Below are positions 53,361 to 62,535 of a stretch of DNA of 64,000 bases, piece after piece (the stretch's first letter is position 1; every line of letters begins with the position of its first letter). The DNA is from an uncultured Collinsella sp. (GTDB lineage Bacteria > Actinomycetota > Coriobacteriia > Coriobacteriales > Coriobacteriaceae): NCBI GenBank assembly GCA_900541855.1, contig UQLD01000004.1:1-64000 (forward strand). The letters are read 5' to 3'. The notes beneath the pieces are model-generated. The model saw only the letters and a program-made list of their open reading frames with translations, searched no databases and was not told where the DNA came from. The translations under genes and the position numbers were made by a program.

Positions 53361-54956
53361 ATGGAGACGAACGTTATCTGGCGCAACGCCCGCGCGGCCG
53401 TTATTGAGCTCGACGACGGTGGCTACTTTACCTGTGCCGATACGTGGGAGATCTTTGTCAACGATGAGCCCGTCGGTACCACGAATACGGTCGAGACCTA
53501 TGTTGACGGCCTGGTTCCCGGCAAGCGCAACCTGATCCGCTTTGTCTGCGGCGAGCGCGAGCTGAGCGTGGGCGTCACCACGCCCGCGGAGCCCTTTACC
53601 ATCAACGTTCGCGACTGCGGCGCCAAAAACGATGCCGAGCACGATGACACCACCAATATCCAGGCTGCCATCATGGCTTGTCCCAAGGGCGGGCGCGTGC
53701 TGATTCCCGCTGGCAACTACCGCATCAAGTCCCTCTTCCTTAAGAGCAATATCAACATCGAGCTCGCCGAGGGCGCGGTGCTGCTGGCCCGTCACGACCG
53801 CGCGGCGCTTGCCTACATTCCGGGCACGGTCACGGGTGACAAGGGCACCGGGTATGCCGGCACCGATATGCTGCCCCTGGGCCGCTGGGAGGGCGAGAGC
53901 TTTTCGACCTATTGCTCGACCTTTACGGGTCTGAGCGTGCACGACGTGTGCATCTATGGCCGCGGCGCCATCGACGGCCAGACCGATTTTGCCGAGGATA
54001 ACTGGTGGAACAAGGACTTTAAGAATATCTTCCGCCCCGAGGAGGGCCGCGAGATCGCCCGCCCGCGCATGATCTTCCTGTCCGAGTGCCAAAACGTGAG
54101 CCTTGCCGGCTTTACCGTCCGCAACAGCCCAGCATGGAACATCCATCCCGTTCTGTGCGAACACGTCGATGCCCTGTGCCTGTCCATCGAGGGTCCCAAG
54201 AACTCCCACAACACCGACGGCTTCGATCCCGAGAGCTGTGGCTTTGTTCGCATCCTGGGTTGCCAGTTCTCGGTGGGCGACGACTGCATCGCCATCAAGA
54301 GCGGCAAACTGGGCATTGAGCCCGAGCTTCGTCCCGCCACGCATGACGTGTTGATCGCTCACTGCTACATGCACGACGGTCATGGCGCCGTGGTGTTGGG
54401 GTCCGAGGCTGCCGGCGGCATCAAGGACCTCACCGTGAGCAAGTGCCTCTTTGAGCGCACCGACCGCGGCCTGCGCGTTAAGACTCGTCGCGGTCGCGGC
54501 AAGGACGCCGTCAACGAGGGCATCACCTTTGAGCACATTCGCATGGACGAGGTGCTCACGCCTTTCGTGGTCAATTCGTTCTACTTCTGCGATAAGGACG
54601 GCAAGACCGACTATGTCCAGAGCCGCGACGCGGTGCCCGTCGACGACCGTACGCCCGGCTTTGGCGCCACGACGTTCCGCGACATCGAGGCCACCAACTG
54701 CCACGCGGCCGCGGCCTATATTACGGGACTGCCCGAGAGCAAGGTGACGCGCCTGACGTTCCAGGATGTCCATGTGACCTTTGCCGCCGATGCCGAGCCC
54801 TTTGTGCCAGCCATGGCCTGTGGCGTGGAGCCGATGGTGCGCCAGGGCATCATCGCGCAGAACGTGAAAGTCCTCGACCTGCAAAATGTGGTGATCGAGG
54901 GTCAGGATGGCGATGAGCTGCAGCTCGAGAACGTCGATAAGATTGTCCGTTCCTAG
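53361..54956 (+). CDS. GH28 polygalacturonase/exo-galacturonidase, cytosolic
   Basis: 531 residues. A beta-helix glycoside hydrolase that cleaves alpha-1,4-galacturonan by inversion. A fibronectin-like N-terminal domain is about 1-75. The four GH28 motifs are present: NTDGFDP (Asp286), GDDCIAIKSG (Asp307/308), GHGAVVLGSE (His341) and RVKTRRGRG (from 372). No signal peptide is visible, so it works inside the cell on imported oligomers. The ATG follows GAGGGAGAG. Confidence 0.9.
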   Translation: METNVIWRNARAAVIELDDGGYFTCADTWEIFVNDEPVGTTNTVETYVDGLVPGKRNLIRFVCGERELSVGVTTPAEPFTINVRDCGAKNDAEHDDTTNIQAAIMACPKGGRVLIPAGNYRIKSLFLKSNINIELAEGAVLLARHDRAALAYIPGTVTGDKGTGYAGTDMLPLGRWEGESFSTYCSTFTGLSVHDVCIYGRGAIDGQTDFAEDNWWNKDFKNIFRPEEGREIARPRMIFLSECQNVSLAGFTVRNSPAWNIHPVLCEHVDALCLSIEGPKNSHNTDGFDPESCGFVRILGCQFSVGDDCIAIKSGKLGIEPELRPATHDVLIAHCYMHDGHGAVVLGSEAAGGIKDLTVSKCLFERTDRGLRVKTRRGRGKDAVNEGITFEHIRMDEVLTPFVVNSFYFCDKDGKTDYVQSRDAVPVDDRTPGFGATTFRDIEATNCHAAAAYITGLPESKVTRLTFQDVHVTFAADAEPFVPAMACGVEPMVRQGIIAQNVKVLDLQNVVIEGQDGDELQLENVDKIVRS

Positions 54957-55051
54957 CTGGAATTGATGACCGGGGCCGCATTGCCGAAAAAATCGGCTAT
55001 GCGGCCCTTGTGCCATGCGGCCGCGCTACGCATCATAACGAGAAGGTATAC

Positions 55052-55861
55052 ATGCTCAATAAAACGATTTGTGTCGGGGTCGATGGCTCGGATGCCGCGA
55101 TCTCGTCCTATATTTTTGCTCCCACCGAGGATGCTTATGCCCTGGAACCCCGACCTGCAGTTTTGATTGTGCCGGGTGGGGGCTACGATCATATTTCGCC
55201 TCGCGAGGGCGAGCCGGTGGCGCTACGCTTACTTGCGATGGGGTATCAGGCTTTTGTTCTGGACTACTCGGTTGCGCCCGCCACCTATCCGCTTGCATTG
55301 CAAGAACTTGCGCGGGCGGTCGATACCGTGCGAAGTCATGCGACGGAGTTGTGCGTCGATCCCAATCGAATTACGGTCATGGGTTTTTCGGCGGGTGGAC
55401 ACCTGGTTGGCTTGCTCGGGGCGCTTTGGGACAAACCTTGGCTTGCAGAGTCGATCGCGACATCGCCTGAGTCGATTCGGCCTGACGCACTTTGCTTGTG
55501 CTATCCGGTCGTAAGCTCGGGGACCTATGCTCATCGTGGTTCGTTTGAACACCTAACGGGTGCCGATGACGCTTTGGCTCAAAAGTTGTCAATCGAGAAT
55601 ATGGTGGGCGAGGGCTTCCCTCGTACGTTCTTGTGGCATACCGCCGATGATGCATCGGTGTCAGTTCAAAATAGCCTCCTTCTTGCGCAGGCTCTTGCCG
55701 ACCACGGGATTGGCTTTAGCCTACATGTCTTTCCGCATGGAAAGCATGGGGCATCGCTCGCTTCGGCCTTAACGGCATTTAAGGGCTGCGCCGAGCATAT
55801 TCAGCCACAGGTTCAGGGCTGGCCTGAGCAGTTCGCTGCCTGGGAGCGTGATGGACGATGA
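55052..55861 (+). CDS. Alpha/beta-hydrolase esterase (acetyl esterase-like)
   Basis: 269 residues, cytosolic. The oxyanion string is PGGGYDHISPREG; the nucleophile box is GFSAGGHLVG with Ser in G-x-S-x-G; the catalytic His is probably in FPHGKHG near the C-terminus. Most similar in layout to BD-FAE and xylan esterase 1-type acetyl esterases. Its place between GH28 and a pectin esterase suggests it removes acetyl groups from galacturonides. The ATG has AGAAGG upstream, and the stop overlaps the next start by 4 bases (ATGA). Confidence 0.82.
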   Translation: MLNKTICVGVDGSDAAISSYIFAPTEDAYALEPRPAVLIVPGGGYDHISPREGEPVALRLLAMGYQAFVLDYSVAPATYPLALQELARAVDTVRSHATELCVDPNRITVMGFSAGGHLVGLLGALWDKPWLAESIATSPESIRPDALCLCYPVVSSGTYAHRGSFEHLTGADDALAQKLSIENMVGEGFPRTFLWHTADDASVSVQNSLLLAQALADHGIGFSLHVFPHGKHGASLASALTAFKGCAEHIQPQVQGWPEQFAAWERDGR

Positions 55862-58023
55862 GCGAAAGCATCTATACACTGCGCGTTTCGAGGGCTGCGG
55901 CAGGAGCATATCCAACGATTTCCGATGCCTTGGCGGCAGCCGATCAACTCTATCTGGATGCCGAGCAACCGGTGACAATCCATATCGAGCCGGGTGAGTA
56001 CCGCGAACGGGTCGAGATTCATCGACCGTATGTGACGCTGGTGGGCGAGACGGCTGACAGCGTGCGTATCGTGGGCAGTCTGGGCGCCAAGATGCCCTCG
56101 GGGGACGGATCGGGCATTGACGGAAAGCTCGGCACCTTTAGGACCTATACCGTTTTGGTCGATGCCGACGACGTGCGGCTCGAGAACCTCACAATCGTCA
56201 ACGATGCCGGCGACGGTCGCGAGGTGGGGCAGGCGATTGCCCTGTACGCCGACGGCGACCGTTTGGTGGTCGACGCCTGTTGCATTACGGGGCGCCAGGA
56301 CACGCTGTTTTTGGGCCCGTTGCCCCCGCGCGAAGTCAAACCGGGCGGATTCATTGGGCCCAAGCAGTTTGCGCCGCGTCGGGTGGGCCGTCAGTATTTT
56401 CGACGCTGCCGGATTGAGGGCGACGTCGACTTTATCTTTGGCGGCGCGTGTGCCTATTTTGAGGGGTGCGAGATCCGCTCGCTCAACCGCAATATGGACG
56501 TGAACGGTTACGTGACGGCGGCATCGACGCCCGAGGGAGAGCCATATGGCTTCGTGTTCCACGGCTGCTCGTTTACAGCCGCGCAAGACGTGGCACCGGA
56601 TTCGGTCTATTTGGGTCGTCCTTGGCGTGAGTGGGCCCAGACCGTGCTGATCGATTGCTGGCTGGGACAGCATATCAAGCGCGAAGGTTGGTGGGATTGG
56701 GCTAAGCCGGCGGCGCACGAGAGGGCGCACTACGCTGGTGCAAGCCTACATGGCCCGGCGAGTGATGCCGAAAACTGGGTGCCATGGGCGCACGAGCTCG
56801 ATGCGACAGCCACTACCCGATACGCCCGCGAACAGGTGCTTTCCGGTGCGGACGGCTGGGACCCCGAAGGTGGCCCGGGCGACGCTGCGGAGACCGACAG
56901 TCTTTCCGATAACGGTCGCACGGTGCATATCGACACCTATTACGAAGACGAACTGGCGTTTCGTGAGCGCCTTAAGCGTGAGGGCCGCTCCGCCGCATTT
57001 AAGGGCACGACGCCCGAAGACTTTGAGGCATGGCAGATTGCGACGAGGGTTCGGCTGTTTGACCTGTTGGGCCTATCGATTATGGATCGCGTGTCGATTG
57101 AGGCGCGCGAGCTCGATCGGGTGCAGATTGCCGGCGGTATCGTGCGCACCCATGCGATGCTGCAGGTGGAGCGCGACGTTTGGATGCCGTTCTACCTGCT
57201 CGAGCCGCAGTCGCCTAAGCTCGATGCGCGCGGCCGCAAGTGTTGCTATGTCTGCCCGCATGGCCATCAGGGAGCAGGCGCCGCAAGTGTTGCGGGCGTG
57301 ACGGGCGTGCCGGCGGTCGATGATGCTGTGCGTAAGTTCAATTACGACTACGGTCTACGTTTGGCGCGTATGGGTTACGTGACCGTCTGCCCCGACGCAC
57401 GCGGTTGGGGATACCGTCGTGACTGGAAGGGTCAGGGCGATGACGAGAACAGCTTTCTGCGCGGCACGTGCCTAAACCAGGCGCGCATGGCCGAGCCGCT
57501 GGGACTTACCGTTGCGGGCCTCAACGCCTGGGATAACATGCGTCTGATCGATTACCTAGAGGCGCGCGGCGACATTGCCATGGACGACCTGGGCTGTTTT
57601 GGCTTTTCGGGCGGCGGATACATGACGCTGTATCTGGCGGCGCTCGACCCACGTGTATGCAAGGCGTTTGTCTCGGGCTACCTGTACGGTGTCGATGATT
57701 CGCTGCTGCATCTCAACGGCAATTGCAGCTGCAACTACACACCCGGACTTTGGCGCTTGCTCGACATGGGCGATATTGCCTCGCTTATTGCGCCGCGCCC
57801 GTTGTTAGTGCAGAGCTGCGAAGAAGATCATCTGAACGGTTCGCGCGGGCTGAAAAATGTCGATGAACAGCTCAAGATCGTGCGCGATGCCTACAAGTTG
57901 CTGGGCCGCAGAGATGCTCTGAGGCACGAGGTGTGTCCGGGTGGACACCATCTGGGAGTGACACATCTTGTCGAGGATATCGAATGGCTCGATTCGCACG
58001 TTGCGAAATGCGACCGTGCTTAG
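55858..58023 (+). CDS. Fusion of pectin methylesterase (CE8) with an alpha/beta-hydrolase esterase
   Basis: 721 residues. Residues about 1-320 form a CE8 pectin methylesterase: beta-helix repeats, GRQDTLFLGP (about 145-154), GDVDFIFGGA with the nucleophile Asp191, and GRPWREW (253-259). After a charged linker, residues about 385-721 form a separate alpha/beta hydrolase of the acetyl xylan/dienelactone hydrolase type: CPHGHQGAG, GCFGFSGGGYMTLYLA (Ser584), a late Asp in SCEEDHLNGS and His in CPGGHHLGV. No signal peptide. It starts in the ATGA overlap with the preceding esterase, so the two are translationally coupled. Confidence 0.87.
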   Translation: MSESIYTLRVSRAAAGAYPTISDALAAADQLYLDAEQPVTIHIEPGEYRERVEIHRPYVTLVGETADSVRIVGSLGAKMPSGDGSGIDGKLGTFRTYTVLVDADDVRLENLTIVNDAGDGREVGQAIALYADGDRLVVDACCITGRQDTLFLGPLPPREVKPGGFIGPKQFAPRRVGRQYFRRCRIEGDVDFIFGGACAYFEGCEIRSLNRNMDVNGYVTAASTPEGEPYGFVFHGCSFTAAQDVAPDSVYLGRPWREWAQTVLIDCWLGQHIKREGWWDWAKPAAHERAHYAGASLHGPASDAENWVPWAHELDATATTRYAREQVLSGADGWDPEGGPGDAAETDSLSDNGRTVHIDTYYEDELAFRERLKREGRSAAFKGTTPEDFEAWQIATRVRLFDLLGLSIMDRVSIEARELDRVQIAGGIVRTHAMLQVERDVWMPFYLLEPQSPKLDARGRKCCYVCPHGHQGAGAASVAGVTGVPAVDDAVRKFNYDYGLRLARMGYVTVCPDARGWGYRRDWKGQGDDENSFLRGTCLNQARMAEPLGLTVAGLNAWDNMRLIDYLEARGDIAMDDLGCFGFSGGGYMTLYLAALDPRVCKAFVSGYLYGVDDSLLHLNGNCSCNYTPGLWRLLDMGDIASLIAPRPLLVQSCEEDHLNGSRGLKNVDEQLKIVRDAYKLLGRRDALRHEVCPGGHHLGVTHLVEDIEWLDSHVAKCDRA

Positions 58024-58092
58024 CCCCTCGGCATGTTGCAAATAAACGGTACGTACCTGTATGGCCGCCAATGGGCGGATGAGGAGAAGATT

Positions 58093-58761
58093 ATGGAAAC
58101 GAAGAACTTGAGTGAATCGACCATTTGCTGCTTTGGCGATTCGACCACATGGGGGGATAACGGATGCGGCGCAGGCGGCAACGACATCTCTTGGACTTCG
58201 CATCTGGGCGCGTTGCTGGGAGGTGCAGTCGTCGAGAACTTTGGCATCAAGGGTTCGCGTATCGCCATCAAGGCCGACCGTACCGATTCATTTGTCGAGC
58301 GCTTGGACGGCATCGACGATGCGGCCGATGTCTATGTTGTCTTTGGCGGCGTTAACGACTTTAGCCGCAACGTGCCGCTTGGCGAGTTGGGCAGCACCGA
58401 TGTGCATGAGTTCTATGGTGCGGTCGACTATCTGATCCGAACCATCACGGCGCGCTCACCTCAGGCAAAGCTCGTGTTTATGACGCCATGCAAGACGAGT
58501 GGTAAGCACGAGAAGGATATCCCGGCAAGCGATGAGGCGAACCATTTGGGTCTGACGCAAGACGCCTACGTGCGAGCGATGCTGGAGGTCTGTGACCGTT
58601 ACTCCGTTCCGGTGATTGACCTGTATGCGCAAAGCGGCATCAGCCCGTTTTTGCCGGAGCACCGCGAACTCTATATGCCGGACGGTCTGCATTACAGCCC
58701 GGCTGGCTATGAGCGCCTGGCGCATCGCATCGCCGCGGGCTTAGCCACCGTTTGCCGTTAA
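58093..58761 (+). CDS. SGNH-hydrolase esterase (rhamnogalacturonan acetylesterase-like)
   Basis: 222 residues. Block I is FGDSTTWGDNG (Ser nucleophile), block III FGGVNDF (Asn) and block V DGLHYSPAGYERLA (Asp-x-x-His). This is the SGNH/GDSL fold of rhamnogalacturonan acetylesterases and related deacetylases; cytosolic here. The ATG is preceded by GAGGAGAAGATT; an in-frame ATG at 58033 has no such site. Confidence 0.8.
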   Translation: METKNLSESTICCFGDSTTWGDNGCGAGGNDISWTSHLGALLGGAVVENFGIKGSRIAIKADRTDSFVERLDGIDDAADVYVVFGGVNDFSRNVPLGELGSTDVHEFYGAVDYLIRTITARSPQAKLVFMTPCKTSGKHEKDIPASDEANHLGLTQDAYVRAMLEVCDRYSVPVIDLYAQSGISPFLPEHRELYMPDGLHYSPAGYERLAHRIAAGLATVCR

Positions 58762-58776
58762 AAGTCTGCCGTTCGC

Positions 58777-58842
58777 GGGGAATATAGGGTTAACGTTCAC
58801 CCTATATTCCCCGTTCGCGTTACACTAGGGTTAACGTTCACC
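58777..58842. promoter_or_regulatory. Paired operators and hairpin upstream of the GH105 gene
   Basis: GGGTTAACGTTCACCC (58787-58802) lies in the loop region of a perfect 14 bp inverted repeat GGGGAATATAGGGT/ACCCTATATTCCCC (58777-58812). A second GGTTAACGTTCACC (58829-58842) has its centre 41 bases away. Confidence 0.6.
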
Positions 58843-58868
58843 TATCATTAACGTCAGAGGGGACAGCA

Positions 58869-60107
58869 ATGGGTTGCAATCAAATCCTGGACCGTTATAT
58901 CGAGCAGTTGATCGAAACCTCTACGCCGCAGGCGCCGGCTTGGAATATCGAAAAGCTCCGTGCCGGTAAGGAGAACACCTGGAACTATATCGACGGCTGC
59001 ATGATCAAGGCGCTCATCGAGCTGTACGAGATCACGGGTGAGCAGCGCTACCTGACGTTCGCCGACGACTACATCGATTTCTTTGTCCAGGACGACGGTA
59101 CCATCAAACATTACAACCCCGAGGAGTACAACCTCGATAACGTTAATGCGGGCAAGACCCTCTACAAGCTCTATGACCTGGTGGGCAAGCCCAAGTATCG
59201 TGCGGCCATGGATACCATCTATCGTCAGCTCGAAACCCAGCCGCGTACCAAAGAGGGCGTGTTTTGGCACAAGGCCGTCTACCCCAACCAGATCTGGCTC
59301 GACGGCATGTATATGGCGCAGCCGTTCTACATGCAGTACGAGCTGAGTTTCCACAACCGTCGTGCCTGCTCAGATAGCTTCCATATGTTCCAGGTCGTGC
59401 ACGACCTGATGCGCAACCCCCTCAATGGTCTGTACTATCACGCTTACGACGCGAGCCGCAAGCAGTTCTGGTGCGACCCGGTCACCGGCCTTTCGGCTAA
59501 CTTCTGGCTGCGCGCCGAGGGCTGGTTTGCCATGGCGCTCATCGACACGTGGGAGCTTATGCCGCCTTCGATGTCGGCCGAGAAGGACGAGATCCGCAAG
59601 ATGTTCCACGACCTGATTGACGCCATGCTGCCGTATCAAGACGAGAAGACCGGCATGTGGCATCAGGTCATCAACCTGCCCAATATCGCCCCCAACTACC
59701 TGGAGGAGTCGGGCAGCGCGATCTTTGCCAACGCCATCATGAAGGGCGTGCGTCTGGGCGTGTTGGGTGAGCGCTACTACCAGTACGGCCGTCGAGCCTT
59801 CGACGGCATCTGCGAGACCTGCCTTTCCGAGCACGATGGCCAGCTGGCGCTCGACAACATCTGCCTGGTTGCGGGCTTGGGAAACACCGCGCACCGCGAG
59901 GGCACGTTTGATTACTACATGAGCGAGCCTATCGTCAAAAACGATGCGAAGGGCGTGGCGCCGCTGGTGCTTGCCTATATCGAGACCATGCATCACGACA
60001 AGCTGGCCGGTAAGCGCGATCCGCTCGCCCCCTCGGGCGTGTGCTCCATCGAGGACCCGTTTGGCGGATACACCCCGGGCATCAACGCTCATAAGGGATG
60101 TGAATAA
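58869..60107 (+). CDS. GH105 unsaturated rhamnogalacturonyl hydrolase-type enzyme
   Basis: 412 residues, an (alpha/alpha)6 barrel. GH105 hydrolyses the unsaturated galacturonyl residue left at the non-reducing end of pectin fragments by lyases. Conserved strings: TWNYIDGCMIKALIELY, the aromatic-acid active site region LWLDGMYMAQPFYMQYE-type (here IWLDGMYMAQPF), and WLRAEGWFAMALID. No signal peptide. RBS is AGAGGGGACAGCA. The lyase that would produce its substrate is not in the window. Confidence 0.88.
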   Translation: MGCNQILDRYIEQLIETSTPQAPAWNIEKLRAGKENTWNYIDGCMIKALIELYEITGEQRYLTFADDYIDFFVQDDGTIKHYNPEEYNLDNVNAGKTLYKLYDLVGKPKYRAAMDTIYRQLETQPRTKEGVFWHKAVYPNQIWLDGMYMAQPFYMQYELSFHNRRACSDSFHMFQVVHDLMRNPLNGLYYHAYDASRKQFWCDPVTGLSANFWLRAEGWFAMALIDTWELMPPSMSAEKDEIRKMFHDLIDAMLPYQDEKTGMWHQVINLPNIAPNYLEESGSAIFANAIMKGVRLGVLGERYYQYGRRAFDGICETCLSEHDGQLALDNICLVAGLGNTAHREGTFDYYMSEPIVKNDAKGVAPLVLAYIETMHHDKLAGKRDPLAPSGVCSIEDPFGGYTPGINAHKGCE

Positions 60108-60108
60108 C

Positions 60109-61014
60109 GTGGGGGCTATTACTCCGGGCGTACGTTTGCACGACCTTCCGCAGGGGACCGTCGAGGAACGCATTCGCATGGCGGGAGAGCTGGGCTTTTC
60201 GTGCATTCAGCTGCCGAGTAAGGTGCTCTACGCATCGATGGGGATCGATCGAGGCGGCCTGACCCGCGAGCTTGCCGACCATTTGCGTGCGGTGCTCGAC
60301 GAGGCGGGCGTTTCGGTCGCCGTGCTCGGCTGTTATAAGAATCTGGCGACGCCCGATCGCCAACAGCTCATGGATAACTTTTCCGAGTACGAGGCATGCT
60401 TGAACTTTGCCCAGATGCTCGGCGGATGCCCGGTTGGCACCGAGACCGGTCGCCCCAATGCGCAGAACCGCGTCGCGGTCGACCGCATGACCGATGAGGC
60501 ACTCGATGCGTTTGCAGACGGGCTTGCACACGTCTGCGATCGGGCCGAGGCCGTGGGTGGGCAAATTTTGATCGAGCCCGGTTGGAACGAGACGGTTAAT
60601 ACGCCAGATCGCTGCCGTGAGGTGCTGGAGCGCGTCTCGAGCCCGTCGCTCGGCGTGATCTATGACCCAGTGTCGCTGCTGCACCCCAGTGTCGTTGACG
60701 AAGCGCAGGAAATCACAGCGCGCATGCTCTACTTATGCGGCAGTAAGATCCGCGCGCTGCACGCCAAGGATTTTGAGGTCGTTGATAACGAGGATGAAGC
60801 CGGTTGGTGCGACGGTACGGGTTCGCGCCTGGTGTGTCATGGCGTGGGCGAGACGGGACGATATGACTTTGAGCCCGTGGTGGCCTGGGCGGCTGCCGCC
60901 TGCCCTGGGATTCCCTGCGTGGTCGAGAACAGTGTGCCGGCGACGGCGGCTGACTGTCTGGCGACACTCGAGCACATGTCCGCTCGCTGCGGGGCTTCGC
61001 ATCGCGAGTTATAG
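60109..61014 (+). CDS. Sugar phosphate isomerase/epimerase (TIM barrel, AP-endonuclease 2 family)
   Basis: 301 residues. The barrel begins GVRLHDLPQGTVEERI and has the metal/substrate strings ILIEPGWNETVN, GVIYDPVSLLHP and ALHAKDFEV and GVGETGRYDF. Members include IolE/IolI and hydroxypyruvate-isomerase-like enzymes; this one is in the pectin block, so it may act on a rare uronate-derived sugar. The GTG start 1 base after the GH105 stop has AAGGGA upstream. Substrate unknown. Confidence 0.78.
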   Translation: MGAITPGVRLHDLPQGTVEERIRMAGELGFSCIQLPSKVLYASMGIDRGGLTRELADHLRAVLDEAGVSVAVLGCYKNLATPDRQQLMDNFSEYEACLNFAQMLGGCPVGTETGRPNAQNRVAVDRMTDEALDAFADGLAHVCDRAEAVGGQILIEPGWNETVNTPDRCREVLERVSSPSLGVIYDPVSLLHPSVVDEAQEITARMLYLCGSKIRALHAKDFEVVDNEDEAGWCDGTGSRLVCHGVGETGRYDFEPVVAWAAAACPGIPCVVENSVPATAADCLATLEHMSARCGASHREL

Positions 61015-61116
61015 CATTGGCTTTTGCCGTGGCGGTCGATTAAGTTTGCCTGACTGGGGCAGCGGTGAAGGATCTTTATCGTCGCCCCATTGGATTGAAT
61101 CAAAAAGGGGAGTTGC

Positions 61117-62334
61117 GTGGCTATCCACATTGTCGAAGAGGCGAATCGTTGCCTAGGTTGCAAAAGGGCATTCTGTCAGCTTAAGGGCTGCCCGGTTCAG
61201 ACGCCTATTCCGCAGGTCATTGACCTGTTCAAACGGCGTCGTCTAGAAGAGGCGGGCGAGCTACTGTTCCAGAACAATCCCATGAGCGCGGTCTGCTCCA
61301 TGGTTTGCAACCATTCGGGCCAGTGCGAGGGCGCTTGCATTCAGGGCCGTAAGGGCGCACCCGTGCATTTTTCGAGCATCGAGAACTATATCTCGACAGC
61401 GTATTTGGACCGTAAGGAGTGGAAGCCCGCACCGTCGTGCGGTAAACAGATTGCCGTGGTCGGTTCCGGTCCCGCTGGTATTACCGTGGCTATCAAGATG
61501 GCCCAGCTGGGCTGTGCCGTCACGGTATTTGAGCAGCGCCCCGAGATTGGCGGTGTGCTGGAGTACGGTATCCCCGAGTTCCGTCTGCCGCGCTCGCTCG
61601 TGCAAAAGTACCGCCACGTGATGTGCTCGCTCGGCGTGCGCGTGCGTCCGTCGACCACCATCGGCGGTGCGCTCCACATCGACGACCTACTGCGTGACGG
61701 CTACGATGCGGTCTTTGTTGGTACCGGTACTTGGCGAGCTCGAAAGCTGGGTATTCCCGGCGAGTCGCGCGGCAACGTGCTGTTTGGTATCGATTATCTG
61801 GTCGATCCTACGAGCGTGGCAATTGGGCAGAACGTGGCGGTTATCGGCGCCGGCAACGTGGCCATGGATGTTGCCCGCACAGCCCTGCGCTCGGGCGCTC
61901 GCAAGGTCACCGTGTATGCCCGATCGCGCCATATCTCTGCCATCGATGATGAGGTGGAGCTGACCGAGCTCGATGGTGCCGATATTGTGTGCGGCAAGGC
62001 GATCTGCGCCATCGACGATAACGGTCCGGTGTTCGAGACGGCTATCTTTGACGAGGACAATAACGTGGTGGGCTACGAGGAAGAGCTCGACCATGCGTCT
62101 GCCGACACGGTTGTGATTGCGGCGTCTCAGGTGCCCAAGGACAAACTCGTGCTTACAACGGGCGGTCTGGAGACCGACCATCGCGGCCTGCTTTCGGTCG
62201 ACGAGCACGGCATGACCACCGTGCCTGGCGTCTTTGCCGCCGGCGACGTGGTCAACGGCCCGCTCACCGTGGTTCATGCCGTGGCAGGCGCCAAGCTCGC
62301 CGTCGGAGGCATGACTACCTATCTGGGCCTCTAA
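61117..62334 (+). CDS. NAD(P)-dependent flavoprotein, glutamate synthase small-subunit/NfnB-like
   Basis: 405 residues. The N-terminus carries the Fe-S domain (CLGCKRAFCQLKGCPVQTPI and CSMVCNHSGQCEGACI). Two dinucleotide-fold motifs follow: GSGPAGITVAIKMAQLG (FAD) and IGAGNVAMDVARTALRSGA (NAD(P)). The C-terminus has the FAD signature PGVFAAGDVVNGPLTVVHAVAGA. This is the GltD/NfnB/PreT-type electron-transfer scaffold; no large GltB subunit is adjacent. The GTG follows AAAAAGGGGAGTTGC. Confidence 0.85.
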   Translation: MAIHIVEEANRCLGCKRAFCQLKGCPVQTPIPQVIDLFKRRRLEEAGELLFQNNPMSAVCSMVCNHSGQCEGACIQGRKGAPVHFSSIENYISTAYLDRKEWKPAPSCGKQIAVVGSGPAGITVAIKMAQLGCAVTVFEQRPEIGGVLEYGIPEFRLPRSLVQKYRHVMCSLGVRVRPSTTIGGALHIDDLLRDGYDAVFVGTGTWRARKLGIPGESRGNVLFGIDYLVDPTSVAIGQNVAVIGAGNVAMDVARTALRSGARKVTVYARSRHISAIDDEVELTELDGADIVCGKAICAIDDNGPVFETAIFDEDNNVVGYEEELDHASADTVVIAASQVPKDKLVLTTGGLETDHRGLLSVDEHGMTTVPGVFAAGDVVNGPLTVVHAVAGAKLAVGGMTTYLGL

Positions 62335-62350
62335 CTCCATCCCACCCATC

Positions 62351-62422
62351 AGTTGCGGTGAAATACGGATTGTTTTGGCTGTCAAAAGTCTCATCTACTC
62401 CGTATTCCACCGCAACTTTTTT
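62351..62422 (+). terminator. Long hairpin terminator
   Basis: AGTTGCGGTGAAATACGGA (62351-62369) pairs with 62399-62417 with a single G-U, around a 29-base loop, and runs into T6. Long perfect pairing of this sort, with a loop that itself is AT-rich, suggests a repeat-derived terminator. Confidence 0.7.
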
Positions 62423-62535
62423 GTGAGGGTCGGGATTGAAGGTGGGGAGTACGAGCGAGTGCGAATGCGGCGGTTGCTGATACGATAGGTATGTCTGCAA
62501 GTGCCGCCGAGCGGCTCAAACGAAAGGAAGCCTGT

